This document shows positions 11,768-23,803 of a stretch of DNA of 64,000 nucleotides, in pieces. The DNA lies in contig CM077643.1 of the NCBI GenBank assembly GCA_039707465.1, forward strand, positions 41,814,105 to 41,878,104, in the 5' to 3' direction. Both the position numbers and the translations under genes were made by a program. Position 1 is the first letter of the stretch. Every line of letters starts with the position of its first letter. The notes below the pieces were generated by a model. It saw only the letters and a program-made list of their open reading frames with translations, was not told the DNA's origin and did not search any database. This DNA is from Rhabdophis nuchalis (Eukaryota > Chordata > Lepidosauria > Squamata > Natricidae).

Positions 11768-12383
11768 ACTCAGACTGAATAGTAACAGAGCAAATCAGAA
11801 GAGTCTTAGGAAACTACTACTTTCAGCAATTGTATTTCAGACTTCCAGAAAGAAGTCTGATAAATTTCCTGTCCTCTTGAATGAAATAATTGAGATAATT
11901 GTAGACCACTATAGTTACCTCCCCTTGGTTGTTGGTTTTTTTTTTTTTTTTGCATAATAGACATCTTTGATTCTTTCATGTTTTTCTCATGGGGTAATTC
12001 CCAGATCCCCTTATTATCATCATCACGATAACCCTCTTAACTTGTTCTTGCTTTTCCATCTACATTTTAAATGGAATGTTTAGGAGACAGTAGTTTAAAT
12101 ACAGTCTCACCAAACAGACTACAATGGAATTAACATCTTTCATGATCTGGTTACAATGCTTATCTTATGACACTCAACGTTGCATTAGCTCCTGCAACAC
12201 ACTGTTTCCTCATGTTCAACTGGTAGACTCCCAGATTCTTCTCATCAAGCCCAGTTTCATCATTTCTGTACCTATACTTTGGATTTTTCCCCAACTTTGA
12301 TACAGGATTTCACATTTACCACACCTAAATAACACTCTGTTGGATTAGGTCTAGTGTTCAAAACTGTGAAAGAGATGTAGATG
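11768..12383 (-). other. Mostly unassigned; probable old CR1 remnant at 12060-12340
   Basis: The part around 12085-12335, read on the minus strand, resembles the CR1 ORF2 end and 3' region in degraded form (ggaaaaatccaaag, tctgggagtctaccag, aacatgagg words). A T tract lies at 11937-11951. Nothing else recognised. Confidence 0.4.
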
Positions 12384-12385
12384 TA

Positions 12386-12901
12386 CCGTATTTTTCGGAG
12401 TATAAGACGCACCAAGGTTTGAAAAGGCAAATAAAAAAAAAAGGTTTTGCACTCTGCAAACCTTCCAAAAATGGTGATTTTTCACAAAAACTGGCCCAGT
12501 TTTTCCCCCCCAAGAAGGCATGAATAGCCTTTAGGGAGCTTGCAGAGTGCTTCGGGGGGGGGGGGGGGCAAAAACAAGCAAAAAATGGCCCATTTTTCAT
12601 AAAAACAGGCCCATTTTTCAGAACAAAGGGCATTGATAGCCTCTAGGAAGCTTCCAGAGTGCTCCTGGGGGCGGGGGGTGGGGGTAGAATTGAGCAAAAA
12701 ACAGGCCATTCCTTTCTCATTTGTGCCATCCCCAACCCCCAAGATCTCTCGGAAAGCTTTCTAGAGGCTATGCACAGCCATTTTGATGAAGGGGCGGGGT
12801 TTTGGGAGGCAAAAATGCTGTATTCAGTGTATAAGACATACCCAGATTTTCAGCCTCATTTTTGATGGAAAAAGGTGCATCTTGTACTCCAAAAAATATG
12901 G
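12386..12901. mobile_element. MITE with TA target duplication (tataagacgcacc family)
   Basis: TA at 12384-12385 and 12902-12903. Inverted ends: ccgtatttttcggagtataa at the left, ttgtactccaaaaaatatgg at the right. The interior has several near-repeats of a gcccatttttc.. segment and G-runs at 12553-12568 and 12665-12684. Same family as 4951-5285. Confidence 0.7.
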
Positions 12902-12989
12902 TATATAATAGAAATTAAGCCAAAGCTTCAATAAATGCCTGTTATACCAATCTTGGAACCAATTATAGAAATTTTCTATGAAGTAGAAT

Positions 12990-13289
12990 CAGTGGTGGGA
13001 TTCCAAATCTTTGAGAGAGAGCTTTGTGTGTGCGCATGCGTAGCACTCAAAGACCGCCTACGGTGTCAGCGCTGGTGAGCTGAGCTGTTTTTTAGCTCAG
13101 GCAAGGTATGGCAATCTGCTCTTCCGCGCAAATCAGCCGAGCTAAAAACCAAGCCAATATAGGACAGGGAATGATGGGGGTGGGAGGGTGGAGCCAACCA
13201 GAGGTGATATTAGCCGGTTCTCTGAACTACTCAAAATTTCCTCTACCGTTTCACCTGAACTGAACCGAACCAGCTGAATACCATCTCTG
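12990..13289. mobile_element. hAT-like MITE (cagtggtgggattc family)
   Basis: Target duplication agtagaat (12982-12989) / agtataat (13290-13297), 7/8. Ends: cagtggtgggattcc and gctgaataccatctctg. Characteristic right part ccggttctctgaactactc is shared with 49514-49697, 50830-51110 and 61390-62240. Confidence 0.75.
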
Positions 13290-14013
13290 AGTATAATGCA
13301 GTACAGAACACATAAACTGAAACATGAATGTATTGGAATGGTGAGAGAAGAGGCCTCTCAGCTAAATTTTGTGTGACAAATTGAGAATGATACATGTCTC
13401 CGTGGTTTCCCCCTCTTTCAGTGGAGACTATGAAATTATCATTATGAAGCACTGAAATGGAAGAAGGGATTTTGATCATTAATAACATAAATTGCAAATT
13501 AGCCTGAAATATTTCATTCCAGCTTTAAGGAAGACTTATTGCATAGTAAACCCATTAAAACACTGGAAACTTATCTCTGGAAACAGACTCTGTTTCTTTC
13601 ACAAATTCTGTTTCCTTTGATTCTTCAGCAAAATATGACTGAATTGGGGAAGAGACATTAATTTCTTTAAATAAGTACTAATTTGTTTCTCATCAGACCT
13701 ACTCTTCAGATGCCAATGGTAATAGTTATGTTAATACAGTTGGACATGATAGTTAGCAAATCAATGTCCAAGGACAAAGGCTAGTAAAACCTTTACTCCA
13801 TTGGGGGATACCAGCTATTTTTTGAGGCTTGGCATCTGAGGTACCTTTCTTTCCTCTGGCAACATCATGCAGAAGAAGACTGCTGCTGTACAAGCTTCCA
13901 TTATCCAAAACAGTTTCAAAACACAACTGGATTTTCTTTGTTTCTCCTTGAAGATGTGTCACTTCTCATCCAAGAAACTTCTTATGTATACACTCCTGAC
14001 CTCAATCAATACT
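13290..14013. other. Unassigned; single arm of fold-back repeat near 13925-13985
   Basis: No gene. The stretch ending cttctcatccaagaaacttc (13964-13983) matches one arm of the fold-back repeat seen at 5450-5641. Confidence 0.4.
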
Positions 14014-14086
14014 ACTGAACAGAACAGAACATAATAGACTAGACTAGACTAGACTAGAATAGACTAGAATAGAATAGAATAGAATA
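14014..14086 (-). repeat. AGACT/AGAAT pentanucleotide array seeded by a LINE tail
   Basis: Pure and near-pure pentamers (agact, then agaat). Just beyond the inserted MITE (14340 onward), aataatttatcgtcactttt matches the inverse of the LINE tail at 44140-44290. The array therefore looks like the expanded 3' tail of that minus-strand LINE. Confidence 0.65.
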
Positions 14087-14337
14087 CCATATTTCCCTGA
14101 AAATAAGACAGGGTCTTGTTTTCTTTTGACCCACGAAATAAGCACTTGGTCTTATTTTTGGGGAGGTCTTATTTTTGAGGTGCAGGATGCAGTGAGCGTG
14201 TTCACCTCATGGCTGCTGCTGTGTTGCAATATTTTCAGGGAGGGCTTATTTTCAGGGGAGGGCTTATTTTAGCGCATGCACTCAAAAGCCCAATTGAGCT
14301 TATTATCCAGGGAGGTCTTATTTTCGGAGAAACAGGG
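14087..14337. mobile_element. TA-flanked MITE (aaaataagac family) inserted in the pentanucleotide/LINE junction
   Basis: TA at 14085-14086 and 14338-14339. Left end ccatatttccctgaaaataa, right end cttattttcggagaaacagg. Internal sequence repeats ggtcttattttt-like words several times. Confidence 0.7.
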
Positions 14338-14339
14338 TA

Positions 14340-15040
14340 GAATAATTTATCGTCACTTTTAATGTACACTAATTGGCACACAGCTCTCAAGATCTACACC
14401 TCTAATATAAACATAAACATGACGATGGAATATATATATGAAATATATATTTCATTAAGATTGGTCTTGGCCTAATTTTGCAAGGATATTCTTATGAATT
14501 AAGCTTGGTTTTTTATTCTATGCATCTATGTTGTTTGCCTGGCAAATATATGACCATTGTCACCTTCTCCCCCCCCCCCCACCAAAAGAAAACTTGTAAA
14601 GTTCTAGAGCTCCTGTGGCCTCCCATTCAGTATGAACCATAGCAACCTTGCTTAGCTCCTGAGACTGTAAAACATCAGCCAGATGGTGCCATTTGCTAAG
14701 ATACCACTGAGGTCGGCAGGTAGCATTTATTCTGTGCATTAACCACTACTCAAGCCTGTGCGCAACACACAAAGCCTCTTGTCGTCTTGCTGTGACACAT
14801 TGTAAACTGCAAAAATTGTGCTTTTGTGTTAAACCTCAGTAAACATTTTAGCCACTACAAACAGTACTGTTTATTGAAAAGGAAACAGAAAGGTGGAAGA
14901 ATGGGTCAGAAGAGCGCCTTCAAACAAAAGGAGAAATGGACAAACAGAAAGAGGGATTCAGAAGACAGCTTTTATAACTGTATAACTTTTTTAAAAAAAT
15001 CAGTAAATTCTCCAAAGGACAAGCTCAGGTGACACGTTTC
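14340..15040. other. Unassigned intronic sequence
   Basis: The first 60 bp continue the LINE body of 14014-14086. A C tract lies at 14570-14580. No gene recognised. Confidence 0.4.
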
Positions 15041-15807
15041 CAGGGGTGGGTTCCTGCCAGTTCTAACCTCTTCTATAGAAGAGGTTCCACAAATCTACAG
15101 TGCTGTTTAGAACCGGTTCCAGCTCCCTCCCCCTGCCCGTCTGCACATCATCAAGATGAAGAGCGAGAGGAGGAATTCTGGGAGTTAAAGTCCACAAGTC
15201 TTAAAGCTGTCAAGTTTTTTTTCTAAAGGGTTAAGTTTAGGTTAGGTTAGGTTTATTAGTTTTTTATACCGCCCTACTCCCGAAGGACTCCGGGCGGTGT
15301 ACAGCCAAAGTAAAACAGATATATAAAAGTTAAAAAACAGTTTTAAAAGCATATTAAACAATTTGGCCTCTCTTAAAATTAAAAAACCAAATAAACCCTG
15401 ATTAAAATTAATAAAATTCATTAATAAAAATTCATATTTAAAAATTCATTTTTATGCTAGCCCGGCTTGTTGGAAAAAAAAGGTTTTGAAAGCACCACGG
15501 AAGGTGCGTAAGTCAGGGATAGTTCTTAATTCCAGGAGCAATTCATTCCAGAGGACAGGTGCAAGGGTCTTAAGTCTTAACTTAAGTCTTGTAACTTAAG
15601 ACTTGCATACTTCAAATGCCAGAGTTTCTGAGACAACATTTTGGTTGCTAAGCAAGAGCGTTGTTAAGTGAGTTTTACCGCATTTTACAAGTTGGCCATG
15701 CCCACCCAGTTACATGACTGCCAAGCCACTCCCACCCGGTCACATGGCCAGTAAGCCGCTCCCACACCTACAGAAGAGGTTCTAAAAAAAATTGAAACCC
15801 ACCACTG
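15041..15807. mobile_element. hAT-like MITE (caggggtgggttcc family) carrying an L2 tail
   Basis: Ends caggggtgggttcctgcc and ttgaaacccaccactg. Flanks cacgtttc / cacattac are a decayed 8-bp duplication. The right part (15630-15770) contains a ttggttgctaagcaag.. module also present inside the hAT element 29848-30740. Confidence 0.6.
15232..15600 (-). mobile_element. L2-type LINE 3' end, minus strand, nested in the hAT-like MITE
   Basis: Begins with a degenerate (ggtta)n tail, then ataccgccctactcccgaag, the inverse of the conserved 3' end of the L2-type LINEs here (ccgccctgagtccc). It lacks any coding part. Confidence 0.6.
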
Positions 15808-15854
15808 CACATTACCCACATGCTGCTTTGTGACAGATCTTTCCCTTTTATTCA

Positions 15855-16243
15855 CAGGTAGGTAGCCCTTGATTTACAAGCACAATTGGGGCCAGAACTT
15901 GACATTAAGTGATTTGGTCATTGGCTCACACCCGATTTTACAAACTTTTTTTCTCATGGTTGTTAAGTGAATCACATGGTTTTTAAGCAAACCTTGATTA
16001 AGGGAATCTGGTTTCCAATTGACTGTTTGTTGGAACCCTTGTGGGAAGGTCACATGTAGTGATCCCATGACTCCTGTGACCAGCAACTCTCATAAATGCA
16101 TGCCAAATTACTTGCACTCAAATTTTGAACCTGTGAGTGTGGGAATGGTCATAAGTGCAAGGATTGGTTGTAGTTCCTTCTTTCAGCACCATCATAACTT
16201 CCAACGGTCCTTAAATGAATAGTTGTAAGTCAACAACTGCCAG
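15855..16243. mobile_element. TA-type MITE (agtccttgac family)
   Basis: Left ggtagcccttgatttacaag and right ttgtaagtcaacaactgcc are decayed inverted ends. Internal words ttaagtgaatcac and gggaaggtcacatg match the copies at 55920-56307 and 63279-63648. Confidence 0.6.
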
Positions 16244-18172
16244 TAAATAGTCTATTTCCTAGCTTACATTTAGAAACTTATTGGGTGCCATTTTTAATAT
16301 CCTCCCATGATTTCTGTTTACCATTTTTTTAACAAGACTTGCTGAAAATATTCTCTCTAATTGGCAAAATGGGGAAAGGGAATGCATTGTCTTGGGATCA
16401 TTTTTATTTTTATTTTTTAAGGTTCACTAAATAAATTGTTGTACTCAGCAAAGATCCTTGATTCTTCCAAGTTGAGTACTTTATTTTTTTTCTACACTGA
16501 TAAACAGAATCTTGCCAGACTAAACACTCCACTACCTGAATATACCATATACTGTTTGAACTATTAAGGAAGAGCTATGTTCACTCTCTTTATCTCACAC
16601 AAAATATCTGGACTCAGTTGTCCCTTGCTCCTCTGGAACGCATTCCCTCCCTCCCTCCCTCCCTCCCTCCTGGGAATCCAGCCTAATGCTACATTCCATC
16701 ACACTCACTGAGATCACATGGTCCTATTGGGAAACAGTCATATTATACATGCTTTAATTATACATGCTTTAATTTCTTGAGGCCCATGAAATTAAATAGG
16801 CAGTTTTGTATCGTAAGACTCTTCATTCTCAACTCTCCGTTTGTAGCATGGGAAAAGGGACTGTTATTTTCACGTATTTGTAAGTTTCTGCTTAAAATGA
16901 AACACTTCAAAACACTTACTGCTGTCTATCTTTCCAGTCAACTTCATAATTCTGGAGGACAAATGTTGAAGGCATTCCAGATTGGTAATATGGAAATCCT
17001 GAATGGATATTGTAGGGCTTTCATTGAGATAAATTCAGTTTGGCCTTAAACCAAAGTGGGCCACTGAATACTTCTGAATCCTAGATATTGAGACCAAACT
17101 CAGTAACTAAGGTCACTTTTAAGGGAAGATTATGTTCCCCTTTTAGACTTAGTATTGAAGCTTCCGATGATATCTTCAAAGGTTGTTACTAGAAAGTAAA
17201 AGCCTAAATCAGTCAACCTGATTTAGCAGTTCTTTTCTCTTCACTGTGGCCTAAGAGTAAAGAGCAGTTAGAACTGATTGAGAAACATCTTGAAGTTTCA
17301 GGAAAGTGCTAACTGGAGGTCACAGGAAGGACATCCACTTGCTCTGGCAAATAGAAATGCCACCGGATTCTTCAGACTGTGGAGCTGACAAAGATGTAAA
17401 TAAATCCTAAGGTTGTAGAAGAAATGGCAGTGACAGGGTGCTTTTACTGGAAGGGCAGGGTGATATTTTTATTCCACATTTTTACCTTCCTCTTTATCTA
17501 CTTGCATTTTCATGCTTTCGAACTGCTAGATTTATAATGGACTAGTATAACAATCTGGGAAAGGTCTCTGCTTTTTGTACACAACAGATGTAAAAAACTG
17601 GCAACAAAACACCCGTTTTGCTGATGTTGTGGCAGATTTCTGGCATTTTCGGTTCCAGTCTAAATATAGGATTACTATTACATTAATGACTTGTTCTTTC
17701 CGAATAAAATACAGAATTTATAGCTAGAGCAAATGATAAGTGGCAGGTTCAAGACCATGGCATGTCCATGTTTGCCCACTGGAAGGGAGGTGACAGCTTC
17801 CCATTTTGCATCTCTTATGCATTTGAATGGGCTGCCAAGACTGTCTTTAGCTCTCTTGCAGCCATGAAATCTGAGTCTGTGTTACTGAAACTTTCTTGGC
17901 TGGAATAAGACAGAGAAGAAAAATAGAATCTGAATGGTTTCCCAGTCTTCTCTGCTTGACTCAATCTGAAGAGATCTCTTGAGGAATAGGTTTTAGCAAT
18001 CCCAGCATGCACTATTTCTAAAAAGCTTGTACATTTAATTCAATGAGGACATTAATACAAGGGAAAACAGATCTGTCTGTCTATCATTTCCAATTTTCTG
18101 TATTTCTGTCTATTACCTATGATTTTCTGTCTGTCTTCTTTCTATCTGTCTGTCGGTCTCTATTATCTATCC
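16244..18172. other. Unassigned intronic sequence with short tetranucleotide arrays
   Basis: (ccct)n at 16643-16671 and degenerate (tctg/tcta)n at 18074-18172. Otherwise no gene, RNA or repeat family recognised. Confidence 0.4.
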
Positions 18173-18180
18173 ATCTAGTT

Positions 18181-18406
18181 CAATGGTAGTCAACCTGGTC
18201 CCTACCGCCCACTAGTGGGAATTCCAGCTTTCATGGTGGGCGATAGGGGTTTTGTCCGATACTGAAGCACTTTCCTTTTTTTAATTTAATTGACTTCCCT
18301 ACTTTATAAATCACCATTACTGTGGAACCGGTGGGCGGTTAGAAAATTTTACTACTAACAGAGATATAAAAGTGGGCAGTAGGTATAAAAAAGTTGACTA
18401 CTCCTG
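18181..18406. mobile_element. hAT-like MITE (agtggtagtcaacc family) with perfect target duplication
   Basis: atctagtt precedes (18173-18180) and follows (18407-18414), a perfect 8-bp duplication. Ends caatggtagtcaacc and agttgactactcctg are inverted. The element and its right flank up to 18796 are copied at 57204-57784. Confidence 0.8.
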
Positions 18407-18635
18407 ATCTAGTTCAAGAATATCTCCTCAGGAAATTTCAAGGCACTTGGGATGATCTCATCACAACCTCACCAGAAGCAATTAGATGGTCAGCTTCCTT
18501 AGGTACCCAATTCTAACACCTATCTCATTGTCATTCTAAGCTAAGCCTCCATATTATTGTGGTTTATGCTTTATTTAAACTAAATGTGCATATCAGTGAT
18601 TGCACGACGTTTGTAGATGCCATATACTAGATAAA

Positions 18636-18638
<3 letters not shown>

Positions 18639-18685
<47 letters not shown>

Positions 18686-18713
18686 CCTCCCTCCCTCCCT
18701 CCCTCCCTCCCTC
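18639..18713. repeat. (CT)n-(CCCT)n microsatellite
   Basis: Alternating ct for about 40 bp, then ccct repeats. It lies within the segment duplicated at 57 kb, where the array is pure (CT)n (57641-57698). Confidence 0.95.
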
Positions 18714-18796
18714 TCCATCATCTCCAATTATGTCTCAATTTTCTATCTAAAGAGAGCTAACCCAATCCAGTAATAGTTTGTATCTATACCACTTTA

Positions 18797-19439
18797 AAAT
18801 ACTGGTCCTGATTTGTATTTCTAGCTCTTTGGGATATTACTGCATCTGTTTTGGAAAAAGCATTTTGCAAACAATTGGTAGAGGGGGGAGAAATGGCAGG
18901 AATCAATAATTAGCTGAAAGGGTGTCCATTTGGATGGCATCTTCTGGTCAGATGACCAAGGCCAGTTGAGTGGCTCAGGAGAGGAATAATATCATTCAGA
19001 TTTGCTACACACAATTTTGTCTTGTCCAGCAACATACATTCTAATTTGCCATCCAACCAGGCAAGGAGGTTATAACATTGCCGCCTTAATTTCTAAGCGC
19101 CCTTCCCCAATTTACTGAGTAATATCAATATACACAGGTTTATGAGCTACCAACTACCTTGTCAGACATCAGTCCATTTATTAATGAAGATTAATGCTGC
19201 CTTTCTCTATAATTCTAGAGTACACTTTTTTCTTTCTTTCTTTCTGTGTGTGGAATAGTTTGCTAATTACTGAGGTTTTAATATGTTTTGAAAGTTATTA
19301 AAGCAGGTAGGGGTGGAGTTCATGTGATTAAACCTCTTTATAACAGTTGGTTCTGTTTTTGCATAGGCCTAATATACTCATAGCTGCTTCTTTTTCTTCT
19401 TCTTTACTTCCTCTTTTATCACTTTTGTTTTGTATCTCC
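18797..19439. other. Unassigned intronic sequence
   Basis: A short (tttc)n lies near 19227-19247. No gene recognised. Confidence 0.4.
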
Positions 19440-19451
19440 CTTGACACCCAA

Positions 19452-19807
19452 GTAGGGATGCAGTGACTGAATGGCTAAGATGCTGAGCTTTTCGATCAGA
19501 AAGGTTGGCAGTTCAGCGATTTGAATCCCTAGCGCCCCGTAATGGAGTGAGCTTCCATTACTTGTCCCAGCTTCTGCCAACCTAGCAGTTTAAAAGCACA
19601 TAAAAATGCAAGTAGAAAAATAGGAACCACCTTTGGTGGGAAGATAACAGTGTTCCGTGGGCCTTCGGTGTTTAGTCATGCCAGCCACATGACCATGGAG
19701 TCGTCTTCAGAGAGTGCTGGCTCTTCAGCTTTGAAACAGAGATGAGCACCACCCCCTAGAGTCAGGAACGACTAGCACATATGTGCGAGGGGAACCTTTA
19801 CCTTTAC
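19452..19807 (+). mobile_element. Full-length tRNA-derived SINE with tttacc tail
   Basis: Flanked by cttgacacccaa (19440-19451) and cttgacatccaa (19808-19819), an 11/12 target duplication. The head is tRNA-like (gaatggctaagatgctgagc as A box, gatttgaatcc as B box). The body contains catgccagccacatgacc and agagtgctggctcttc. It ends in aacctttacctttacc. It is the best-preserved copy of the family at 6057-6275, 51123-51445 and 51483-51832. Confidence 0.75.
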
Positions 19808-20036
19808 CTTGACATCCAAAGTGGTAAACACACATAACTGCTTTAAGACAATGACTAATGAAAACAGCCACATTAGGCACACATTAAAACAGTCCCATCT
19901 TTGTTTAGGCTCATGCAAAAGACTGAAAAAGGCAAACTCTATGTGTTATAGGAGCGTGTCAGGGAGACTCAGGTTCAAGGGTTACTTTGGAGGGAAAATG
20001 GAGAAGGGAGTGATGGAAAGATGGGTATAAATCTAA

Positions 20037-20182
20037 TATGAATGAATGAATGAATGAATGAATGAATGAATGAATGAATGAATGAATGAATGAATGAATG
20101 AATGAATCAACCAACCAACCAACCAACCAACCAACCAACCAACAAACAAACAAACAAACAAACAAACAAACAAACAAACAAA
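20037..20182. repeat. Compound tetranucleotide microsatellite
   Basis: (aatg)n about 17 units, then (caac)n about 8 units, then (aaac)n about 10 units. Each block differs from the next by one base per unit, suggesting stepwise spread of point changes. Frames through it are artefacts. Confidence 0.95.
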
Positions 20183-20671
20183 TGAAAGAGGATGCTGTTC
20201 CTTCATTCTGAAGGCTCAGAGATGTTTGAAGCATGCAAAACCTTTGTGATAACTTTTTAAGGAGAGGCTGCAGAAGGGGAGTTTAACAGATTTTCTTTAC
20301 CTTTAGAGAGAGGAATAGATGAGTAGTGTAACATGACATCATATGGTCCTACAGCCATTTGGTAAAGAGTAAAAGCTTAGTGTTAGAACATAAGTAAAAA
20401 ATCCCAACTGAATACTTGGCAGGGTTATGAAAGACTCTTGTCTGAAATCCTGAAAGATGACAGCCAGAATACTAAAAATACACAAAAAAATGTGAGGGCC
20501 AATTCTTTGCTTTAAATATATTTCAGTCTTCTCTATCATTAGCAGAATTTGGGGGGGGAAATGCTGATTGCCTATTCCATCTGTCCATCAATGTGTAAAT
20601 GGAGAGTTATTTTAAGGATAAAGCTACCATGGGATGCCCCTCCTTCTTGCTACAGCATGATTAACCAATTA
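20183..20671. other. Unassigned intronic sequence
   Basis: No gene or family recognised. Confidence 0.4.
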
Positions 20672-20770
20672 CAAGAACCAAAGAAGCTTCTTGGATGAGA
20701 AGCAAAACATCTTCAAGGATAACCGAAGAAAGTCCAGCTGCCTTTTGAAAAAGCACTTTTGGGACAACCA
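20672..20770 (+). repeat. Single arm of the gaagcttc fold-back repeat
   Basis: gaagcttcttggatgagaag, then catcttcaagg, then agctgccttttgaaaaagc and cttttgggacaaccatg match the right arm of 5450-5641, in the same orientation, without a partner arm. Confidence 0.6.
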
Positions 20771-20834
20771 TGACCTGGTTGATTGACAATCTCCATAGAC
20801 ACTGCTCTGAATGGATTAGATGTTTGCATCCAAA

Positions 20835-21524
20835 CTCCTGCGAGTCCCTTGGATTGCAAGGCCATCAAACTGGTCAGTCCTAGAGGAGACCAACCCTGAC
20901 TGCTCATTAGAAGGCCAGATCCTGAAGATGAAACTCAAATACTTTGGTCTCCTAATGAGACGGAAGAACTCACTGGAGAAGAGCCTAATCACTGGAAACA
21001 ATTGAGGGCAAAAGAAGAAGTAGACAGCAGAGAATGAGGTGGCTGGATGGAGTCACCAAAGCAGTAGAAGTGAGATTAAATCAGTGCTTCTCAAATAGTG
21101 GGGCGGGCCCCCCCCAGGGGGGGCGCGAGGCTCCGTAAAGGGGGGCGTGTTTGACCTCGGCGAAGGATTTAATTTTTTTTAAATTTCTAATGCACTTTAA
21201 ATCTTTTCTGCTACAGTTAATAAAGCTATTCTTTGTTGTAAATTGATCCACATTTCTTTCTTTTTTTATTCTCTTATACGTTAATAAGGATACAGTGTTA
21301 TGCAGAGGTGTACTTATAACAATTTTATAGACAAATGATACTATTTACAGTCGCGCAGGGGGCGCGAAATGTTTTCTTCTTCCTAGGGGGGGCATGACAG
21401 AAAATAATTGAGAAGCACTGGATTAAATGGACTCCGGAGATGGTAGAGGACAGGAAAGCCTGGAGGAACGTTGTCCATGGAGTCACAATGGGTTGGACAT
21501 GACTTCACAACTAACAACAACATC
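20835..21524 (+). mobile_element. BovB (RTE) LINE 3' fragment, split by a hAT-like MITE
   Basis: gagtcccttggattgcaagg, then actcaaatactttggtctcc, then gaatgaggtggctggatgga is the BovB 3' order. After the MITE (21082-21420) it resumes with tggactccggagatggtaga and ends tggacatgacttcacaacta. 5'-truncated. Confidence 0.75.
21082..21420. mobile_element. hAT-like MITE inside BovB, perfect target duplication
   Basis: gattaaat at 21074-21081 and 21421-21428, a perfect 8-bp duplication within the BovB sequence. Ends cagtgcttctcaaatagtgg and ataattgagaagcactg are inverted. G-rich just inside the left end. It is younger than the BovB insertion. Confidence 0.85.
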
Positions 21525-22031
21525 CATTCTCTGAGCCCACAGCCATAGAATCAAAGAGCTGGAAGGAACCTCTTTCAATATAACCCTGCTCATCACATTA
21601 CCACAGCAAGGGTCACCTCAGTATAGTCCAAGGAAAACACAGCTGAGTCAAAATAGCCTTGTGTGTCATGCTTCCCACAGAGAGAAAAAACACAGATATA
21701 AAGTTATCTCCTCCAACTCTTCCTTTCTTTCTCTGAACAAGACATGACACAATGGAGGCAAACAAATTACTTCTTTCTCATTTTTATCAGACTCAGGATG
21801 CCATACAACCTTTATCTGGCGAAAGCCAACATTCACAGCAGATAGAAAATGAAGTTGTTCTACAGCTAGCAAATAAAGATGTTTTAGGGGAAGTTCCAGT
21901 TATGTGCTCATGTCAGCACAACTGACCTGGTTAATGTATTTGAGTGCTGTCAGAGGCAAAGGTGTAGAATAAATGTTCTTGCATTGAAGAGAAAGATGAG
22001 CTGGGCATCTATATCTGCTTGTGTTGCATTA
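21525..22031. other. Unassigned; CR1-tail-like words near 21546-21600
   Basis: agaatcaaagagctggaagg resembles the 3' end of CR1 elements. Nothing else recognised. Confidence 0.35.
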
Positions 22032-22335
22032 CAAGTACTCTTTGTATTACAACCATTCATTTAATGACCATTGTAAATTTGAAAAGGTTCTCACACTTAT
22101 GACCGATGCAGCATCCCCACAGTTATGTGATCACAATTTGGGCACTTGGCAACTGACATGTATGTGATCAGTTGCAGCATCCTATGGTGATGCGATCATT
22201 ATCGCCTTCCCAGGAGACATCTGATGAGCAAAATCAATAGAAGATGCGGGATTCACCTAATGACCACGTTGATTTGCTTAACAGCCATAGCAAGAAAGGT
22301 AACAAAATTGGCCATGCCTCATTTAACAAGGTTGT
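22032..22335. mobile_element. TA-type MITE fragment (agtccttgac family), cut by L2
   Basis: Begins after TA with caagtactctttgtattac and carries atgaccgatgcagcatccc and cttaacagccatagcaag as in the copies at 55920 and 63279. Its right end is missing where the L2 LINE starts. Confidence 0.55.
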
Positions 22336-23803
22336 TGAGAGTGTGGTGGCGTGACAGCTTCCTCAGCACCTGGATGAAGCTATCTATCTGGACTCATGCC
22401 AGTCCGGCTTTCGGCCTGGGCACAGCACGGAACATTGGTCGCGTTGGTTGATGATCTCTGGAGGGCTTGGGATAGGGGTTGTTCATCTATCCTGGTCCTG
22501 TTAGATCTCTCAGCGGCTTTTGATACCATCGACCATGGTATCATGCTGCACCGGTTGGAGGGGTTGGGGCTGGGGGGCACCGTTTTACGGTGGTTCTCCT
22601 CCTATCTCTCAGACCGGTGGCAGTTTGTGTTGGCAGGGGGGCAAAGGTCGACGTCAAGGTGCCTCACTTGTGGGGTCCCACAGGGGTCAGTCCTCTCGCC
22701 CCCCTGTTCAACATTTATGTGAAGCCGTTGGGTGAGATCATCCGTGGTTTTGGGGTAGAGTTCCATCAGTACGCTGATGATACTCAGCTGTACATCTCTA
22801 CCCCAGACCACCCCAATGATGCCGTGGAAGTGATGTCCCGGTCTCTGGAGGCCGTGCGAGTCTGAATGGGGAGGAACAGGCTCCGACTCAACCCATCCAA
22901 GACCGAGTGGCTGTGGCTTCCGGCGTCACGGTATAGCCAGCTGATGCCATCTCTGGCTATTGGGGACGAGTCATTGGCCCCCACAGAGAGGGCTCGCAAC
23001 CTGGGCATCCTCCTGGACTCTCGGCTGTCTTTAGAATATCACCTGACAGCCGTGGCCAGGGGAGCTTTCTATCAGGTTCGCCTGATACGCCAATTGCGCC
23101 CCTTTCTGGATCGTGACGCCTTACGCATGGTCACTCAAGCCCTCGTCACCTCCCGCCTGGACTATTGTAACGCTCTCTACATGGGGCTTCCCTTGAGGTG
23201 CATCCGGAGGCTACAGTTAGTTCAGAATGCAGCCGCACGGGGGATTCTGGGAGCATCTAGACGCTCCCATGTGACACCTCTCCTGCGTGAGCTGCACTGG
23301 CTGCCTGTGGCTTTCCGGGTGCGCTTCAAGGTATTAGTGACCACCTTTAAAGCGCTCCATGGCAAGGGACCTAGTTACTTGCAAGACCGCCTCCTGCTGC
23401 CAAATACCTCCCACCGACCAGTTCGCTCCCACAGAGAAGGCCTCCTCAGGGTGCCGTCGGCCAGACAATGTCGGCTGGCGACCCCCAGGGGGAGAGCCTT
23501 CTCTGTGGCAGCTCCTACCCTCTGGAATGACCTACCCCTGAACTACGGACGATCACGGACCTACATCTCTTCCGTCGGGCTCTGAAGACACACTTATTTT
23601 GTGCTGCCGGCCTGTCATAGTTTTAAAATGATTTTGGTACAGGGTTTTTAAACGCAGGCCAATTACATTTAATTCATTTTAACATACTATTTTAGCTTTT
23701 GTATTACCCATTTTATTATGGCTGTGCACCGCCCTGAGTCCCGGAAGGGAGAAGGGCGGTATATAAATTGAATAAACTAAACTAAAACTAAACTAAATCC
23801 CAT
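22336..23803 (+). mobile_element. L2-type LINE, 5'-truncated, with complete 3' end
   Basis: Starts within the RT region and runs to the conserved 3' end (ccgccctgagtcccggaagg) followed by (actaa)n. The coding part is described separately. It truncates the MITE at 22032-22335. Confidence 0.8.
22396..23585 (+). pseudogene. L2-type LINE reverse transcriptase, broken frame
   Basis: Several frames together cover the C-terminal half of a non-LTR retrotransposon ORF2. One has [16 protein letters not shown] (RT motif A). Another has [10 protein letters not shown] (catalytic motif C). A third starts MGRNRLRLNPSKTEWLW and includes SRLDYCNALYMGLPL and RELHWLPVAFRVRFKVL. The frame shifts near 22700. A TGA at about 22863 replaces the Trp found in the sister copy at 36571. 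The frame is lost again near 23545. The enzyme would reverse-transcribe the element RNA at the nick, but this copy cannot encode it. Endonuclease and N-terminal parts are absent through truncation. Confidence 0.8.
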
